From Rossellomorea sp. BNER (GTDB taxonomy: Bacteria; Bacillota; Bacilli; Bacillales; Bacillaceae_B), in assembly GCA_024213275.1 (NCBI GenBank), contig JANAVG010000007.1, positions 124,001 through 188,000 of the forward strand: a DNA stretch of 64,000 nucleotides, read 5' to 3'. The position numbers and the translations under genes were made by a program. This document shows, one piece after another, positions 18,308 to 27,510 of the stretch. Below the pieces are notes generated by a model. It saw only the letters and a program-made list of their open reading frames with translations, was not told the DNA's origin and did not search any database. Each line of letters opens with the position of its first letter. Position 1 is the first letter of the stretch.

Positions 18308-18538
18308 CTATAATTTTTCTACTTGCCGAACATCAATTAATTTGTCCAACTGGCTAACGAGCAGAATTGCTTCCGCTGCGGTACATGCCGTCGTCATTTC
18401 CATTCGGGAAGTTTCTTTTGAATCTCCTTCGTTTACGGCTAAAGATGAAATATTATATCTGCGTCGTGTAAAAACCCCACTTATCCGCGATAACACGCCA
18501 GGCTCATTATTGACAACTAATGAAAAAGTATGATTCAT
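18308..18538 (-). CDS. ilvN: acetolactate synthase small subunit, ACT-domain-only form
   Basis: 76 residues consisting of one ACT domain (HTFSLVVNNEPGVLSRISGVFTRRRYNISSLAV...). It lacks the second, roughly 80-residue domain found in the about 170-residue IlvH/IlvN of most bacilli; in size it matches enterobacterial IlvM/IlvN. It should bind IlvB and confer activation and possibly valine inhibition. The start is the ATG overlapping the ilvB stop (ATGA), with GAGGTGGGAGG upstream, so the two subunits are translationally coupled. The stop is a clean TAA and ilvC follows after 15 nt, so nothing suggests a frameshift. Confidence 0.88.
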   Translation of the reverse strand: MNHTFSLVVNNEPGVLSRISGVFTRRRYNISSLAVNEGDSKETSRMEMTTACTAAEAILLVSQLDKLIDVRQVEKL

Positions 18539-20259
18539 TCCTCCCACCTCTTATTGACCATTTCGTGATTTCCTTTATTAGGAGGAACCATTGGAAATAC
18601 ATTTTCTTCCTCCTCAACATGAAAGTCGACAACAACGGGGCCTTGGTGACGAAACGCTTCTTGGATAGCTTGTTTTGCTTCACTTGGGGTCGCAGCACGT
18701 AACCCTTTTACTCCATATGCTTCTGCGACCTTTACAAAATCGGGTGATCCAATTTTCGATTCTGATAAGCGATTCTCATAAAACATTTCTTGCCATTGCC
18801 TTACCATTCCAAGAAAATGGTTATTGATGATAAAGACTTTAACTGGGATATTATTTTCAGCGATGGTTTGTAATTCTTGGATGTTCATCTGAAAGGATGC
18901 ATCACCCGCAATACAAACAACGAGCTTATCGTCTGCTGCCAATTGAGCTCCGACGGCTGCTGGAAATCCAAACCCCATTGTCCCTAATCCGCCGGACGTA
19001 AGGAAAGTCCGCGGCATCTTTGCTCTATAGAAGTGCGCCGCCCACATTTGATGCTGGCCCACTTCTGTTGTAACGATTGCTTCACCCTTCGTTAATTCAC
19101 TTACTAGATCAATCACACACTGTGGTTTTAATTTTGATTCCTCCAATTCATAGGACAATGGATATTCCTCTTGCCACATTCTGACCTCTTTTACCCATGT
19201 ATCTGTCTGACAATGTACCGACATATCCACCAGCACTTGCAGAGCTTGTTTCAAATCCGCTGCAATTGGATAATCGACCTTTACATTTTTATTAAGCTCA
19301 GCCGGATCGATATCAATATGCACCTTGATCGAATGAGGAGAAAAGAGCTCGAGCTTCCCTGTTACCCGGTCGTCAAAACGAACACCAAAGGCAAGCAGCA
19401 AGTCACATTCTGTTACGGCCATATTAGCTGTATATGTACCGTGCATCCCTAACATTCCCAAGTACAGCGGATCACCAGGCGGATAAGCCCCCAGTCCCAT
19501 TAAAGTGGAAACGATCGGGATACGGCTTTGGTTCGCGAATGCCAGCAGTTCTTCAGATGCCTCCGCGTTAATGATACCTCCTCCAACATAAAGGAGCGGC
19601 CGTTTCGCTTTTGAAATGGCAATTGCAACGTCCTCAAGCTGCTTTCTATCCGGTTCAAGCTTCGGTTTGTATCCTGGAATTGACCATTCTCCTGCAAAAA
19701 AACTTGTGATAATATCGCTTTGTACATCCTTCGGAATATCGATTAATACCGGGCCAGGCCGGCCGCTTTTTGCAATATAATAGGCTTCTTGCATGACACG
19801 GGACAGCTGATTTACATCTCTAACCTGATAATTATGTTTCGTAACTGGCATCGTAATTCCGACAACATCCGCCTCTTGAAACCCGTCTTTTCCAATGAGT
19901 GATGTTGTCACCTGGCCTGTAATAACCACTATTGGAACGGAATCCATATAAGCATCCGCTAAACCGGTTACTAAGTTTGTAGCCCCTGGTCCGGAGGTGG
20001 CGAATACGACCCCGACCTTGCCTGAGGCTCTCGCATATCCCTCTGCCGCATGAATGGCCGCTTGTTCATGTCGTGTTAAAATATGATGTAGTTTACTGCC
20101 ATACAACGCATCGTATATAGGTAAAATAGCTCCTCCCGGGTAACCGAATACAGTGGTTACACCTAATTCCTCCAAACTTTGAATGACATGTTCAGCACCT
20201 GTTACTTTCCCTGTATTTGCACGATCTGCCTCATTACATGCAGTATGTTGGATCCCCAT
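18535..20259 (-). CDS. ilvB: acetolactate synthase large subunit
   Basis: 574 residues with the three thiamine-diphosphate enzyme domains: N-terminal PYR domain with VFGYPGGAILPIYDAL and the catalytic Glu in HEQAAIHAAEGYARASG, central FAD-binding domain (LLAFGVRFDDRVTG), and C-terminal PP domain with the ThDP/Mg motif CIAGDASFQMN...NNHFLGMVRQWQ. It condenses pyruvate with pyruvate or 2-oxobutanoate. AAAGGAG precedes the ATG. It is the second gene of the operon, 23 nt after ilvE, and overlaps ilvN by 4 nt. Catabolic AlsS would lack the FAD-dependent character and adjacent ilvN, so this is the anabolic enzyme. Confidence 0.97.
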   Translation of the reverse strand: MGIQHTACNEADRANTGKVTGAEHVIQSLEELGVTTVFGYPGGAILPIYDALYGSKLHHILTRHEQAAIHAAEGYARASGKVGVVFATSGPGATNLVTGLADAYMDSVPIVVITGQVTTSLIGKDGFQEADVVGITMPVTKHNYQVRDVNQLSRVMQEAYYIAKSGRPGPVLIDIPKDVQSDIITSFFAGEWSIPGYKPKLEPDRKQLEDVAIAISKAKRPLLYVGGGIINAEASEELLAFANQSRIPIVSTLMGLGAYPPGDPLYLGMLGMHGTYTANMAVTECDLLLAFGVRFDDRVTGKLELFSPHSIKVHIDIDPAELNKNVKVDYPIAADLKQALQVLVDMSVHCQTDTWVKEVRMWQEEYPLSYELEESKLKPQCVIDLVSELTKGEAIVTTEVGQHQMWAAHFYRAKMPRTFLTSGGLGTMGFGFPAAVGAQLAADDKLVVCIAGDASFQMNIQELQTIAENNIPVKVFIINNHFLGMVRQWQEMFYENRLSESKIGSPDFVKVAEAYGVKGLRAATPSEAKQAIQEAFRHQGPVVVDFHVEEEENVFPMVPPNKGNHEMVNKRWEE

Positions 20260-20282
20260 TTTTGAACTCCTTTCTATTTACG

Positions 20283-21182
20283 TTATGCGAAATGGCCCGC
20301 TAATCCAGGAACACGAACCCCTAATTCCCGCGTCAGCTTCCGGAACTCTTCTGTCAACTGTTTTGTCACTTCTCCCGGCTTTCCATTTCCGATTTCTCTT
20401 GAATCCACCCTTACTACTGGAATGAGCTCGGCAGCTGTTCCGGTTAAAAATACCTCATCTGCCACGTATACATCGTGACGTGTAAGTGGCTCTTCCTTAC
20501 ATGGAATACTTAACCGTTCACACAGCTCAATGACACTATTTCGTGTAATTCCTTCTAGTGCCCCTGTATAAGCAGGCGGTGTTACAACTTTCCCATCTTT
20601 AACAATAAATACATTGTCACTTGATCCCTCACAAACATAACCTTGCTGGTTGAGTACTAATGCTTCCAAGACACCCGCTTGTGCCGCTTCCATTTTTACA
20701 AGGATACTGTTTAAATAATTCATGGACTTAATACGAGGATCAAGCGCATCCGGAATCGTTCGGCGCGTTGCAACAGAGACAATACTAAGGCCGTTATCAT
20801 AGTATTCTTGCGGGAACAGCTTCAACTGTTCAGCAATAATGATGACACTCGGTTTTTCGCAGCTGCTCGGATCTAGACTTAAATTCCCTTTTCCTCGGGA
20901 AACAATTAATCTAATATAGGCATCCCCATATTCATTTTTTTGCAGTGTCTGTAAAACGGCCTGTTCCATTTCTTCCACAGTCATCGGGATCGTCAGTAAA
21001 ATAGATTTAGCCGAATCGTATAATCTCTTCAAATGCTCCTTTAAACAAAATACATTTCCTCCATAACTGCGAATCCCTTCAAATACACCATCTCCGTATA
21101 AAAACCCGTGATCATAAACAGATATAACCGCTTTTTCCTTTTCCACTAATTCCCCATTCATGAAGATGTATTGCTTTTTCAT
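20283..21182 (-). CDS. ilvE: branched-chain amino acid aminotransferase (fold-type IV)
   Basis: 299 residues. YDHGFLYGDGVFEGIRSY is the class IV start, the PLP lysine lies in RIKSMNYLNSILVKMEA, and the C-terminal EVFLTGTAAELIPVVRVDSREIG closes the cofactor site. Catalyses the final transamination from glutamate to valine, leucine and isoleucine. It is the first gene of the operon, about 100 nt after the proximal T-box terminator, with GGGGAAA before the ATG. D-amino acid aminotransferases share the fold, but the operon context and the GTAAEL motif fit IlvE. Confidence 0.95.
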   Translation of the reverse strand: MKKQYIFMNGELVEKEKAVISVYDHGFLYGDGVFEGIRSYGGNVFCLKEHLKRLYDSAKSILLTIPMTVEEMEQAVLQTLQKNEYGDAYIRLIVSRGKGNLSLDPSSCEKPSVIIIAEQLKLFPQEYYDNGLSIVSVATRRTIPDALDPRIKSMNYLNSILVKMEAAQAGVLEALVLNQQGYVCEGSSDNVFIVKDGKVVTPPAYTGALEGITRNSVIELCERLSIPCKEEPLTRHDVYVADEVFLTGTAAELIPVVRVDSREIGNGKPGEVTKQLTEEFRKLTRELGVRVPGLAGHFA

Positions 21183-21276
21183 CGTACATTTCCCCTTTTC
21201 TCATTCTATTTATGTGCAATCCCCTATATCGATTGCTGGGACGAAATATTTTTATAATATTCTGTATATGGAAAAT

Positions 21277-21600
21277 AAAAAAATCCCCCGTCTCAACAAT
21301 CGATCCGCTACATATTTGTAGCAATCCATTGCTGAGACGAGGGAATCGTGGTACCACTCAGCTTCCTCATACTTCTCACGAAATATAAGCTCTGTAAGTC
21401 CTAACAGACTTCCGTCCTTTTATCGGAGACGATTCCGCTGCTCTCTACTCAGTTACCCTTTCGCAAGCATTACTCCGAGGTGATCTTCAATGATTTGATC
21501 GTTACCGCCCTCACAGCCTAGGGGCAGCTCTCTGAAACGTTCTCCATCATCTACTTTCCTCTTCTTCGCTTCTTACTATTCTCTTTTTATATTCGAAAAA
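21277..21600 (-). ncRNA. T-box riboswitch, proximal copy (isoleucine specifier AUC)
   Basis: Read on the minus strand, it has the stem I start GAGGAAAGTAGATGATGG, the apical AGAGAGCTG...GGCTGTGAGGG modules, the specifier region GAAG-AUC-ACC followed by CGGAG, the T-box sequence TGGTACCACG (antiterminator bulge, complementary to the ACCA end of the tRNA), and a terminator with stem CCCTCGTCTCAGCAAT / ATTGTTGAGACGGGG and a T run. Specifier AUC predicts sensing of uncharged tRNA-Ile. It is the second of two tandem leaders and lies directly before ilvE. Confidence 0.92.
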
Positions 21601-21666
21601 CGAAAGCCGGTTGACTTAGCGCACTATATCTAGTCGGCGAATACCCTTGAATTTTGCACTTGCATT

Positions 21667-21970
21667 AAAAAAACAAAAAATCTCTCGCCTCAGCAATCAA
21701 TTACTACATCGGCGTAGCTTTGATTGCTGAGGCGAGAGATTCGCGTTACCACTCAGCTTCCTTATACTTCTCACGAAATATAAGCTTAGTAAGTCCTATC
21801 AGACTCCCGTCCTTTTATCGGGGACGATGCCGTCGTTCACTACTCAGTTTCCCTTTCGTAAGCGCTGCTCCAAGGTGATTTTCAATGATTCAATCGTTAC
21901 CGCCCTCACAGCCTATGGGCAGCTCTCTGAAACGTTCGCCATCATCTACTTTCCTCTTCCTCGCAGATCA
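21667..21970 (-). ncRNA. T-box riboswitch, distal copy (isoleucine specifier AUC)
   Basis: Same organisation as the proximal copy and closely similar in sequence (stem I GAGGAAAGTAGATGATGG, AGAGAGCTG, GGCTGTGAGGG, specifier GAAA-AUC-ACC then TTGGAG). The T-box element is TGGTAACGCG, nearer the usual consensus than the proximal TGGTACCACG. The terminator stem TCTCTCGCCTCAGCAATCAA / TGATTGCTGAGGCGAGAGA with TTTTTTGTTTTTTT is extremely strong. Transcription from the promoter at about 22011 passes this leader first and then the second one. Confidence 0.92.
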
Positions 21971-22010
21971 AATATGTCTCAATCATTTATTTAACTTCTA
22001 ACTGTTACAT

Positions 22011-22040
22011 ATTATAAAACTGGATCTTTTGAATTGTCAA
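22011..22040 (-). promoter_or_regulatory. sigma-A promoter of the ilv operon
   Basis: On the minus strand, TTGACA (22035-22040) and TATAAT (22011-22016) are both perfect consensus hexamers with an 18-nt spacer. They lie about 40 nt upstream of the first T-box stem I, so strong constitutive initiation with control by attenuation is expected. Confidence 0.85.
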
Positions 22041-22247
22041 TAAGTTTTTTTCTTATACAATTTTAATTGCTGCTACTTCCCTGCGTAATTACCAGACCTT
22101 TTATAGTGCTATAGTTTTTTGTTTACAAGGAAACAAAACAATAAAAATGAGTAGCAGGTTTCTTAAAGGAAATTAGCTAAAATATGTCCGAGTTGTGTCT
22201 AAACGTACAATTTTCCCGGATTGGTTGTGATCTATACTAGGGTGATT

Positions 22248-23249
22248 TCATTCATATAACTTTCTTCGTTCAATCGATTGTGGGGGTTGTTCCATCCATC
22301 CTCTCTGTATCATTAGTTTTAACCCTTCCCCCCCATATTTAAGAATTTCACCTATAAAGAGAGTGTACTTAAGGGCTATATCCTGTCTCATCGAAACAGA
22401 CAATGCATTACTAAGTGATGTCAGTCCAATTTGATTAGAAGAAGCTATGATAAACAGGATTAATTTTTCGGAGAATGGAGATGTTGATGAGTTCGTCACT
22501 TCTACCTTTACTGGATAAATTGGGAACTCATCGTTTTCTTTTACAAACCTATTAAATACTTCGATTTGCTTTAGACTTAATTTCTTCCCCTTTTTCAAAT
22601 AGTCCTTTACTTCCTGATCCTTTGAAACTTGTAATAACCCCATAATTAGAACTAACCCAATACAATTTCTCTCGATTGAAAAAAATAGTTCACTGATTTC
22701 TAAGGAATTTAACGGTCTACTGTCACCAAACCAAATGTTCATCAATGTAGGTTCAGATTTAATAAACTCTACATTCATTGGGGTATTAATATGGGGCGGC
22801 CTGTCGTAAATTCCTTTTGATAACATGAGGTTTAATGATTTTTTATAGATACTTGTTCTTTGAATTAAACATTTTTCAACCAATTCATAAACATCTTTCC
22901 GTGCCATTTTACTTAGAAGGGTTGCATAGTACTTTATGGTCATTTGACCCCCTCTGTAGACAAAGCTTAATGCAAACACATCAGAATAAAATGCTGGGGC
23001 AGATAAATCAATATCCGTATCAGTAAAGCCATTAGGGACAGGGAATTCTTCCTCATGAAAAATCTGTTCAATTTCATTCATTACCTTTTTAGTAAACCCC
23101 TCTGCTTCCTCAATGATTAACTTTATTTCTTGATCTTGTAAATGTGCTATAAAATGTAAATAAAAACATCTCATTGCAGAACTTTCAATATAGGTCGTCC
23201 ATAATGCACTGATTTCTGCAGTGGTTAATCTGATAGGCTGATTTCCCAA
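22248..23249 (-). CDS. DUF3231 family protein (tandem four-helix repeats)
   Basis: 333 residues made of two similar halves: LWTTYIESSAMRCFYLHFIAHLQDQEIK...EFPVPNGFTDTDIDLSAPAFYSDVF, then a second half beginning ISELFFSIERNCIGLVLIMGLLQVSKDQEVKDYL and ...EKLILFIIASSNQIG. This duplicated, mostly helical layout with a ferritin-like look is DUF3231, found in spore-forming bacilli and of unknown function; a distant similarity to the spore coat CotF helical bundle has been suggested for such proteins. The start is TTG with AAAGGGA upstream. A second member of the family is transcribed divergently 190 nt away, so both may share a control region. Confidence 0.8.
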   Translation of the reverse strand: MGNQPIRLTTAEISALWTTYIESSAMRCFYLHFIAHLQDQEIKLIIEEAEGFTKKVMNEIEQIFHEEEFPVPNGFTDTDIDLSAPAFYSDVFALSFVYRGGQMTIKYYATLLSKMARKDVYELVEKCLIQRTSIYKKSLNLMLSKGIYDRPPHINTPMNVEFIKSEPTLMNIWFGDSRPLNSLEISELFFSIERNCIGLVLIMGLLQVSKDQEVKDYLKKGKKLSLKQIEVFNRFVKENDEFPIYPVKVEVTNSSTSPFSEKLILFIIASSNQIGLTSLSNALSVSMRQDIALKYTLFIGEILKYGGEGLKLMIQRGWMEQPPQSIERRKLYE

Positions 23250-23439
23250 CTATACCATCCCTTTATTACTAGTTTATTTTATTGTGTAACTCAACACCTT
23301 TTTTATTCAATGTGCATGTTAATAACACTTATACTCCTGACTTTAGAACTAGACTGTTTTCACTATCATCCATATATGTAATGAAAAATAAAAATAAGGA
23401 AACCTTATGTATTAAGAGAATTTAAATGGAGGTTTTTTC

Positions 23440-24462
23440 ATGAGCAAAGTCACTCAACCAACATCATCTGAAATTGGAGTATTATGGACTGCGTATATGA
23501 ACGACAGTATGTCTAATTTAATTCTTAATTATTTCTTAAAAACAGTAGAAGATACTGAAATTAAAGAGGTTATCCTATATGCGATTGATTTAACTGTGAA
23601 ACATCAAGAATATATCATCCATCTATTCAATAATGAAGGATTGCCAGTTCCAAAAGCTTTTAACCAAAATGATGTCCGTTTAGATGCACCAAGATTATTA
23701 TCGGATCCATTTATGCTTATGTATATCAACCATATGTCGAAAGCTGGTCATTTTGCATATAGTGGATTTATATCTATGTGTGCAAGAGACGATTTGATCG
23801 ACTTCTTTTCAACTGGTTTGAAGGAAACTAATGAATTGTATAAAAAGAGTATAACGTCTCTTAAGAAAAAAGGTCTTTATATACGTTCACCTTATATTTC
23901 AGTAAAAAGCGAACCGGAAATGGTTAAAGATAAAAGTTATTTAAGTGGCTTTCAGATCTTTACTAAACAACGGCCAGTAAACACTATTGAGATTTCTCAC
24001 CTCTATACTAACATCCAAACAAATTTAATTGGAGCCATGTTAAGTTTAGCTTTCGCCCAAACATCACCAAGTAAAGAGGTACAAAAATTTATGTTAAGAG
24101 GGAAAGATATTTCTCAGAAACATGTTAAGATTTTTACTTCTGCGCTAATGGATAGTAATGTACAAGCTCCTAATACATGGGATAATTCTGTTACAAATGA
24201 AACTACACAAGTATTTTCAGATAAATTAATGATGTTTCATATGTCATTACTTGCCGCAACGGGTATTGGCAATTATGCTACTGCTGCCGCAGCTAGTCAA
24301 AGAAGTGACCTCGCTCTCAATTATGAGCGTTTATCATTAGAAATTGCCCTTTTTGCCAAAGACGGGGCTGATATTATGTTAAAATACAACTGGTTAGAGG
24401 AACCACCAGGAATGGTAAATAAAACGGTATTAGCTAAAGAGAAGAAAGAGGAAACACATTGA
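23440..24462 (+). CDS. DUF3231 family protein (tandem four-helix repeats)
   Basis: 340 residues, a paralogue of the divergent neighbour. The halves are EIGVLWTAYMNDSMSNLILNYFLKTVEDTEIKEVI...GLPVPKAFNQNDVRLDAPRLLSD and IEISHLYTNIQTNLIGAMLSLAFAQTSPSKEVQKFM...FSDKLMMFHMSLLAATGIGNYATAAAASQRSDLALNYERLS. The C-terminus ENLEEPPGM-like (WLEEPPGM) matches WMEQPPQS of the neighbour, showing common descent. No signal peptide; function unknown, possibly spore-associated. The ribosome site GGAGG is well placed, and a bidirectional hairpin follows the stop. Confidence 0.82.
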   Translation: MSKVTQPTSSEIGVLWTAYMNDSMSNLILNYFLKTVEDTEIKEVILYAIDLTVKHQEYIIHLFNNEGLPVPKAFNQNDVRLDAPRLLSDPFMLMYINHMSKAGHFAYSGFISMCARDDLIDFFSTGLKETNELYKKSITSLKKKGLYIRSPYISVKSEPEMVKDKSYLSGFQIFTKQRPVNTIEISHLYTNIQTNLIGAMLSLAFAQTSPSKEVQKFMLRGKDISQKHVKIFTSALMDSNVQAPNTWDNSVTNETTQVFSDKLMMFHMSLLAATGIGNYATAAAASQRSDLALNYERLSLEIALFAKDGADIMLKYNWLEEPPGMVNKTVLAKEKKEETH

Positions 24463-24472
24463 GTAGAAAATA

Positions 24473-24514
24473 AAAAGTGCCCTGCACATTATTTTACTTG
24501 TACAAGGCACTTTA
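24473..24514. terminator. bidirectional terminator
   Basis: Stem AAAAAGTGCC / GGCACTTTAA with extra pairing (TGCACA / TTGTACA) between the stop of the DUF3231 gene and the stop of the convergent protease gene. A-rich on one side and T-containing on the other. Confidence 0.65.
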
Positions 24515-24535
24515 AAATCAAGTTAACAAAATATA

Positions 24536-26161
24536 TTAATAAACTCCTACGTTACTCCAAGCGGATGCGACAGAGTTAGCTGTAGCGGAACCATACAGGT
24601 CTTGAGCAGATTGAACTAAAGCATCACGTGCATTGGAGAAATCACTATTTGGTGTTAAATAGACTGTTAAAGCACGGTAATAGATTTCTTCTGCTTTTGC
24701 GAGACCAATACTATTGACTGTATAGTAAGCGGCTTTGTTTGGAATCCCACTATTAATGTGAACTCCTCCCCAGTCACCTTGTTCTGTGTTAGGCAGGTTC
24801 TGATATTCATTCATATGGTCTGGCTGATTGTATGCATTTGGATTTGATAAGCTTCTTAATGCATCTCCACTTACTCCTGGAGTGTAAACATCTTCACCCA
24901 TTAACCAATCCTCGGGATCAAGAAAATATCCGAAAACATCTGAGAAGGATTCATTAAGTGCCCCAGATTGATTTTCATACACTAGGTCTGCAGAGAAATC
25001 TGTAACAGCATGAGTTAGTTCATGAGCTACTACGTCTAGTGCTCCAGATAACGGTGCAAATACATTCCCATCTCCATCTCCATAAATCATTTGATTTCCG
25101 ATCCAAGCAGCATTGTTATAATTGTTCCCGAAATGAACGGTTGATGTGATATCAGCTCCATTTCCGTCATAGCTGACACGTCCAAATTTATTGTAGAAAT
25201 AATCAAATACTTTTCCTGCATAATGATGAGCGTCTACAGCAGCCCTGTCACGAGCATCCGTGAATCTGTTGTCCGTTTCTGTAATATAATAACCAGGTAA
25301 ATTATATTGACCACCATTATTATTATCTAATGTTTGAATAACACCATTCATTGGTTTCGATACATCATATAGATAATACGTTCCATTTGTATAATAGGTA
25401 TTTAATGATTTTGTATCACCAAGAACTCCTGTACCTGAACCAGTGGCTTCATGAACTTTATTGACAGCCTTTAACACTTCACCGTTTTCCGCATTCACCC
25501 AAATTTGCCAGTTTGAAGGTGTAGGCTCAGGGAATTGCAGCTGTACATGGTAAGCTAATGTGTAAGTTCCATTTTCATGATAAACCACTAAATCTGATTT
25601 TTCAGTTAGAGCGCTTTGTTCTCCATCTTTTGTTTTTAAATCCTTGTCTGCTTTTTTACGCTCTACATCAATATGCGACCAAGCAGTATTAATGGCTTTC
25701 TTTTTTGATAGCTTTTTAGTTTGCTTAAGCTTTTTAGGTGCTTCTTTATGGAAATCACCATTTACGGCAACAACATTACCTTCTTTATCCGTATGTACAA
25801 TCACTTTGGATTGATCAATTGGAACATTTTGAACACTGGGTTGATAAATGTAATGTGTCATTCCAAGATCATCTTTCTGTGTTTCTAGTAATACTAGATT
25901 GGCATCTGGATCGATTTCAAACACTTCTTTATTACTCTTCAAGAATCCTTTTGCTTGTTTTTCCGACATTACTTTGTCAGAAGTAAGATTCCCTTTTAAG
26001 AAAGAAGTACCTTTGTCCTCCTTCCACTCAATCTTAGCTTGCGGCTTTAATTTCCACGCAGCATCATTTGCTTGAGCAGATACCCCTTGGCTTGCTCCAA
26101 CTAGAGCAGCACTTAATGTTAATGCACCAACAACTTTTTTCCAATTATTATTTTTCGTCAA
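24536..26161 (-). CDS. M4 family neutral metalloprotease precursor (bacillolysin)
   Basis: 541 residues: signal peptide (1-29, VSAQA), FTP and PepSY-type propeptide to about residue 238, and the mature thermolysin-like domain starting around ATGSGTGVLGDTK. Zinc and catalytic residues are His380-Glu-Leu-Thr-His384 (VVAHELTH) and Glu404 in GALNESFSDVFG; the late catalytic His should be in GGVHINSGIPNKAAYY. Calcium-site residues occur in the DNRFTDARD and GDGDG segments. It is the usual extracellular neutral protease of bacilli (NprE/Npr group, 520-560 aa). The start is TTG with AGGAGGGG upstream. Monocistronic. Confidence 0.95.
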   Translation of the reverse strand: MTKNNNWKKVVGALTLSAALVGASQGVSAQANDAAWKLKPQAKIEWKEDKGTSFLKGNLTSDKVMSEKQAKGFLKSNKEVFEIDPDANLVLLETQKDDLGMTHYIYQPSVQNVPIDQSKVIVHTDKEGNVVAVNGDFHKEAPKKLKQTKKLSKKKAINTAWSHIDVERKKADKDLKTKDGEQSALTEKSDLVVYHENGTYTLAYHVQLQFPEPTPSNWQIWVNAENGEVLKAVNKVHEATGSGTGVLGDTKSLNTYYTNGTYYLYDVSKPMNGVIQTLDNNNGGQYNLPGYYITETDNRFTDARDRAAVDAHHYAGKVFDYFYNKFGRVSYDGNGADITSTVHFGNNYNNAAWIGNQMIYGDGDGNVFAPLSGALDVVAHELTHAVTDFSADLVYENQSGALNESFSDVFGYFLDPEDWLMGEDVYTPGVSGDALRSLSNPNAYNQPDHMNEYQNLPNTEQGDWGGVHINSGIPNKAAYYTVNSIGLAKAEEIYYRALTVYLTPNSDFSNARDALVQSAQDLYGSATANSVASAWSNVGVY

Positions 26162-26373
26162 TTAAATCCCCTCCTGACTCGTATTCTAGCAAAAATTTTC
26201 TCTAGTGTTTTTGTTTTGAATTTTCAGACTAATATATAGAATGTGTCGAATTATAGGTTAATTTGTAAATAAGAGTTCATTTGATGAAAATTTTCTTAGG
26301 ATGGCTTAAAAACCATTAAATTAATTGGCTTTTTATTCACTTAGTTTCTCAACAAATCAAGTCGATTTCCAAA

Positions 26374-26400
26374 TAAAAAAGAGCTGCTATGCAGCCCCTT
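26374..26400 (-). terminator. Rho-independent terminator of the polytopic membrane protein gene
   Basis: On the minus strand, GGGCTGC-ATA-GCAGCTC is followed by TTTTTTATTT. About 50 nt downstream of the stop at 26452. Confidence 0.8.
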
Positions 26401-26451
26401 TGATTATGTCCGATATTCAAATTATCTAAAGTTTACGGTAGACTTAGTCCA

Positions 26452-27510
26452 TTACATCTCCATTGAATGTGTATCTTTCCTATATGTCTTAACCTGTAAT
26501 GTAACATGCTTGGCTAAAAGGAACATTTGAAAGAGTAATAGCACGAATATTCCCCATACCCCTACATTAATGATCATCTGTTTAATATCCATTACAATGG
26601 TTGATGTTGGTTTTATAAAAATAGTAAAGGTATAGAACATCCCAAAGGTAAAGATTCTGCTCCATTGAGAAGTATCATATATCATAAACGCCATCCGAAA
26701 TCCAAATTTATTAACCCTTTTTATGAGTCTAATAACTTCTATTGATTCTATTAATATAAAAAGAAAACAAACCACGAACCAAAGTATGCTAACCATCGAA
26801 GAAAAGCTATGTGTGAAAGAACAGGCAACACCTGTTATGGAAAGGGCCCCATGAATAATACAATTTGTATTCTTCCAATCCGTTTCAATCATCCACTTCA
26901 CCTTGAGATATCTTTTTACGATTAGATAGAGACAAAAAAAGTAAAAAAGGATACCCATGACAATGAAAAATTTATTAAATACGATATTTAACAGATTTAA
27001 TTGACTGTTCATCACCACGATAGATTGTGTGCTAACAGTTGTTAAAAGAATCACTCCGTGAACCTTCTCAACGGGCTGTGAAAAAAACATTGAAATAGTC
27101 CTCAAGGATAAACCAATAAAGACTAGCCATAGAAAAAGGTTCCAATATCCAATTATGATAGCAGCCATTGACCATTTACTAAATTCTTCATGAATCAGGA
27201 TGCATATGATATTAGTAGCCGCGATCCATGTACCCATACCAAATCGATTCACCTTATCTGTCAAATGTAAGGATATAAAATCCTTTCGAATAAATAAGGA
27301 CTGAAGAATATTCCAAGTAATCACCAACCATAAGGACATGCAGTAAAGTGAAATTAATCTGACATACCATGTATCCATGCCAATGTAGTTAAATAAAACT
27401 CCATTCGTAATGATGCCAAGCGCCATGACTATTGCCATTGATGAAGTTTCCATAAGTTCTTTTTTTAAGATAAATAGATTCATTATGATAAATAAAATAA
27501 AGTAAATCAT
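26452..27510 (-). CDS. polytopic membrane protein of unknown function, 352 aa
   Basis: At least nine or ten hydrophobic segments cover almost the whole chain, from MIYFILFIIMNLFILKKEL at the N-terminus to GVWGIFVLLLFQMFLLAKHVTLQVKTYRK at the C-terminus. There is no ATP-binding or transporter signature. Conserved-looking charged residues within helices are few, which suggests a sensor or integral scaffold rather than an ion pump. I do not recognise the family. The weak ribosome site (GGTGAGAAC) is acceptable. The gene is isolated, between the protease and an acetyltransferase, and has its own terminator. Confidence 0.7.
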   Translation of the reverse strand: MIYFILFIIMNLFILKKELMETSSMAIVMALGIITNGVLFNYIGMDTWYVRLISLYCMSLWLVITWNILQSLFIRKDFISLHLTDKVNRFGMGTWIAATNIICILIHEEFSKWSMAAIIIGYWNLFLWLVFIGLSLRTISMFFSQPVEKVHGVILLTTVSTQSIVVMNSQLNLLNIVFNKFFIVMGILFYFFCLYLIVKRYLKVKWMIETDWKNTNCIIHGALSITGVACSFTHSFSSMVSILWFVVCFLFILIESIEVIRLIKRVNKFGFRMAFMIYDTSQWSRIFTFGMFYTFTIFIKPTSTIVMDIKQMIINVGVWGIFVLLLFQMFLLAKHVTLQVKTYRKDTHSMEM

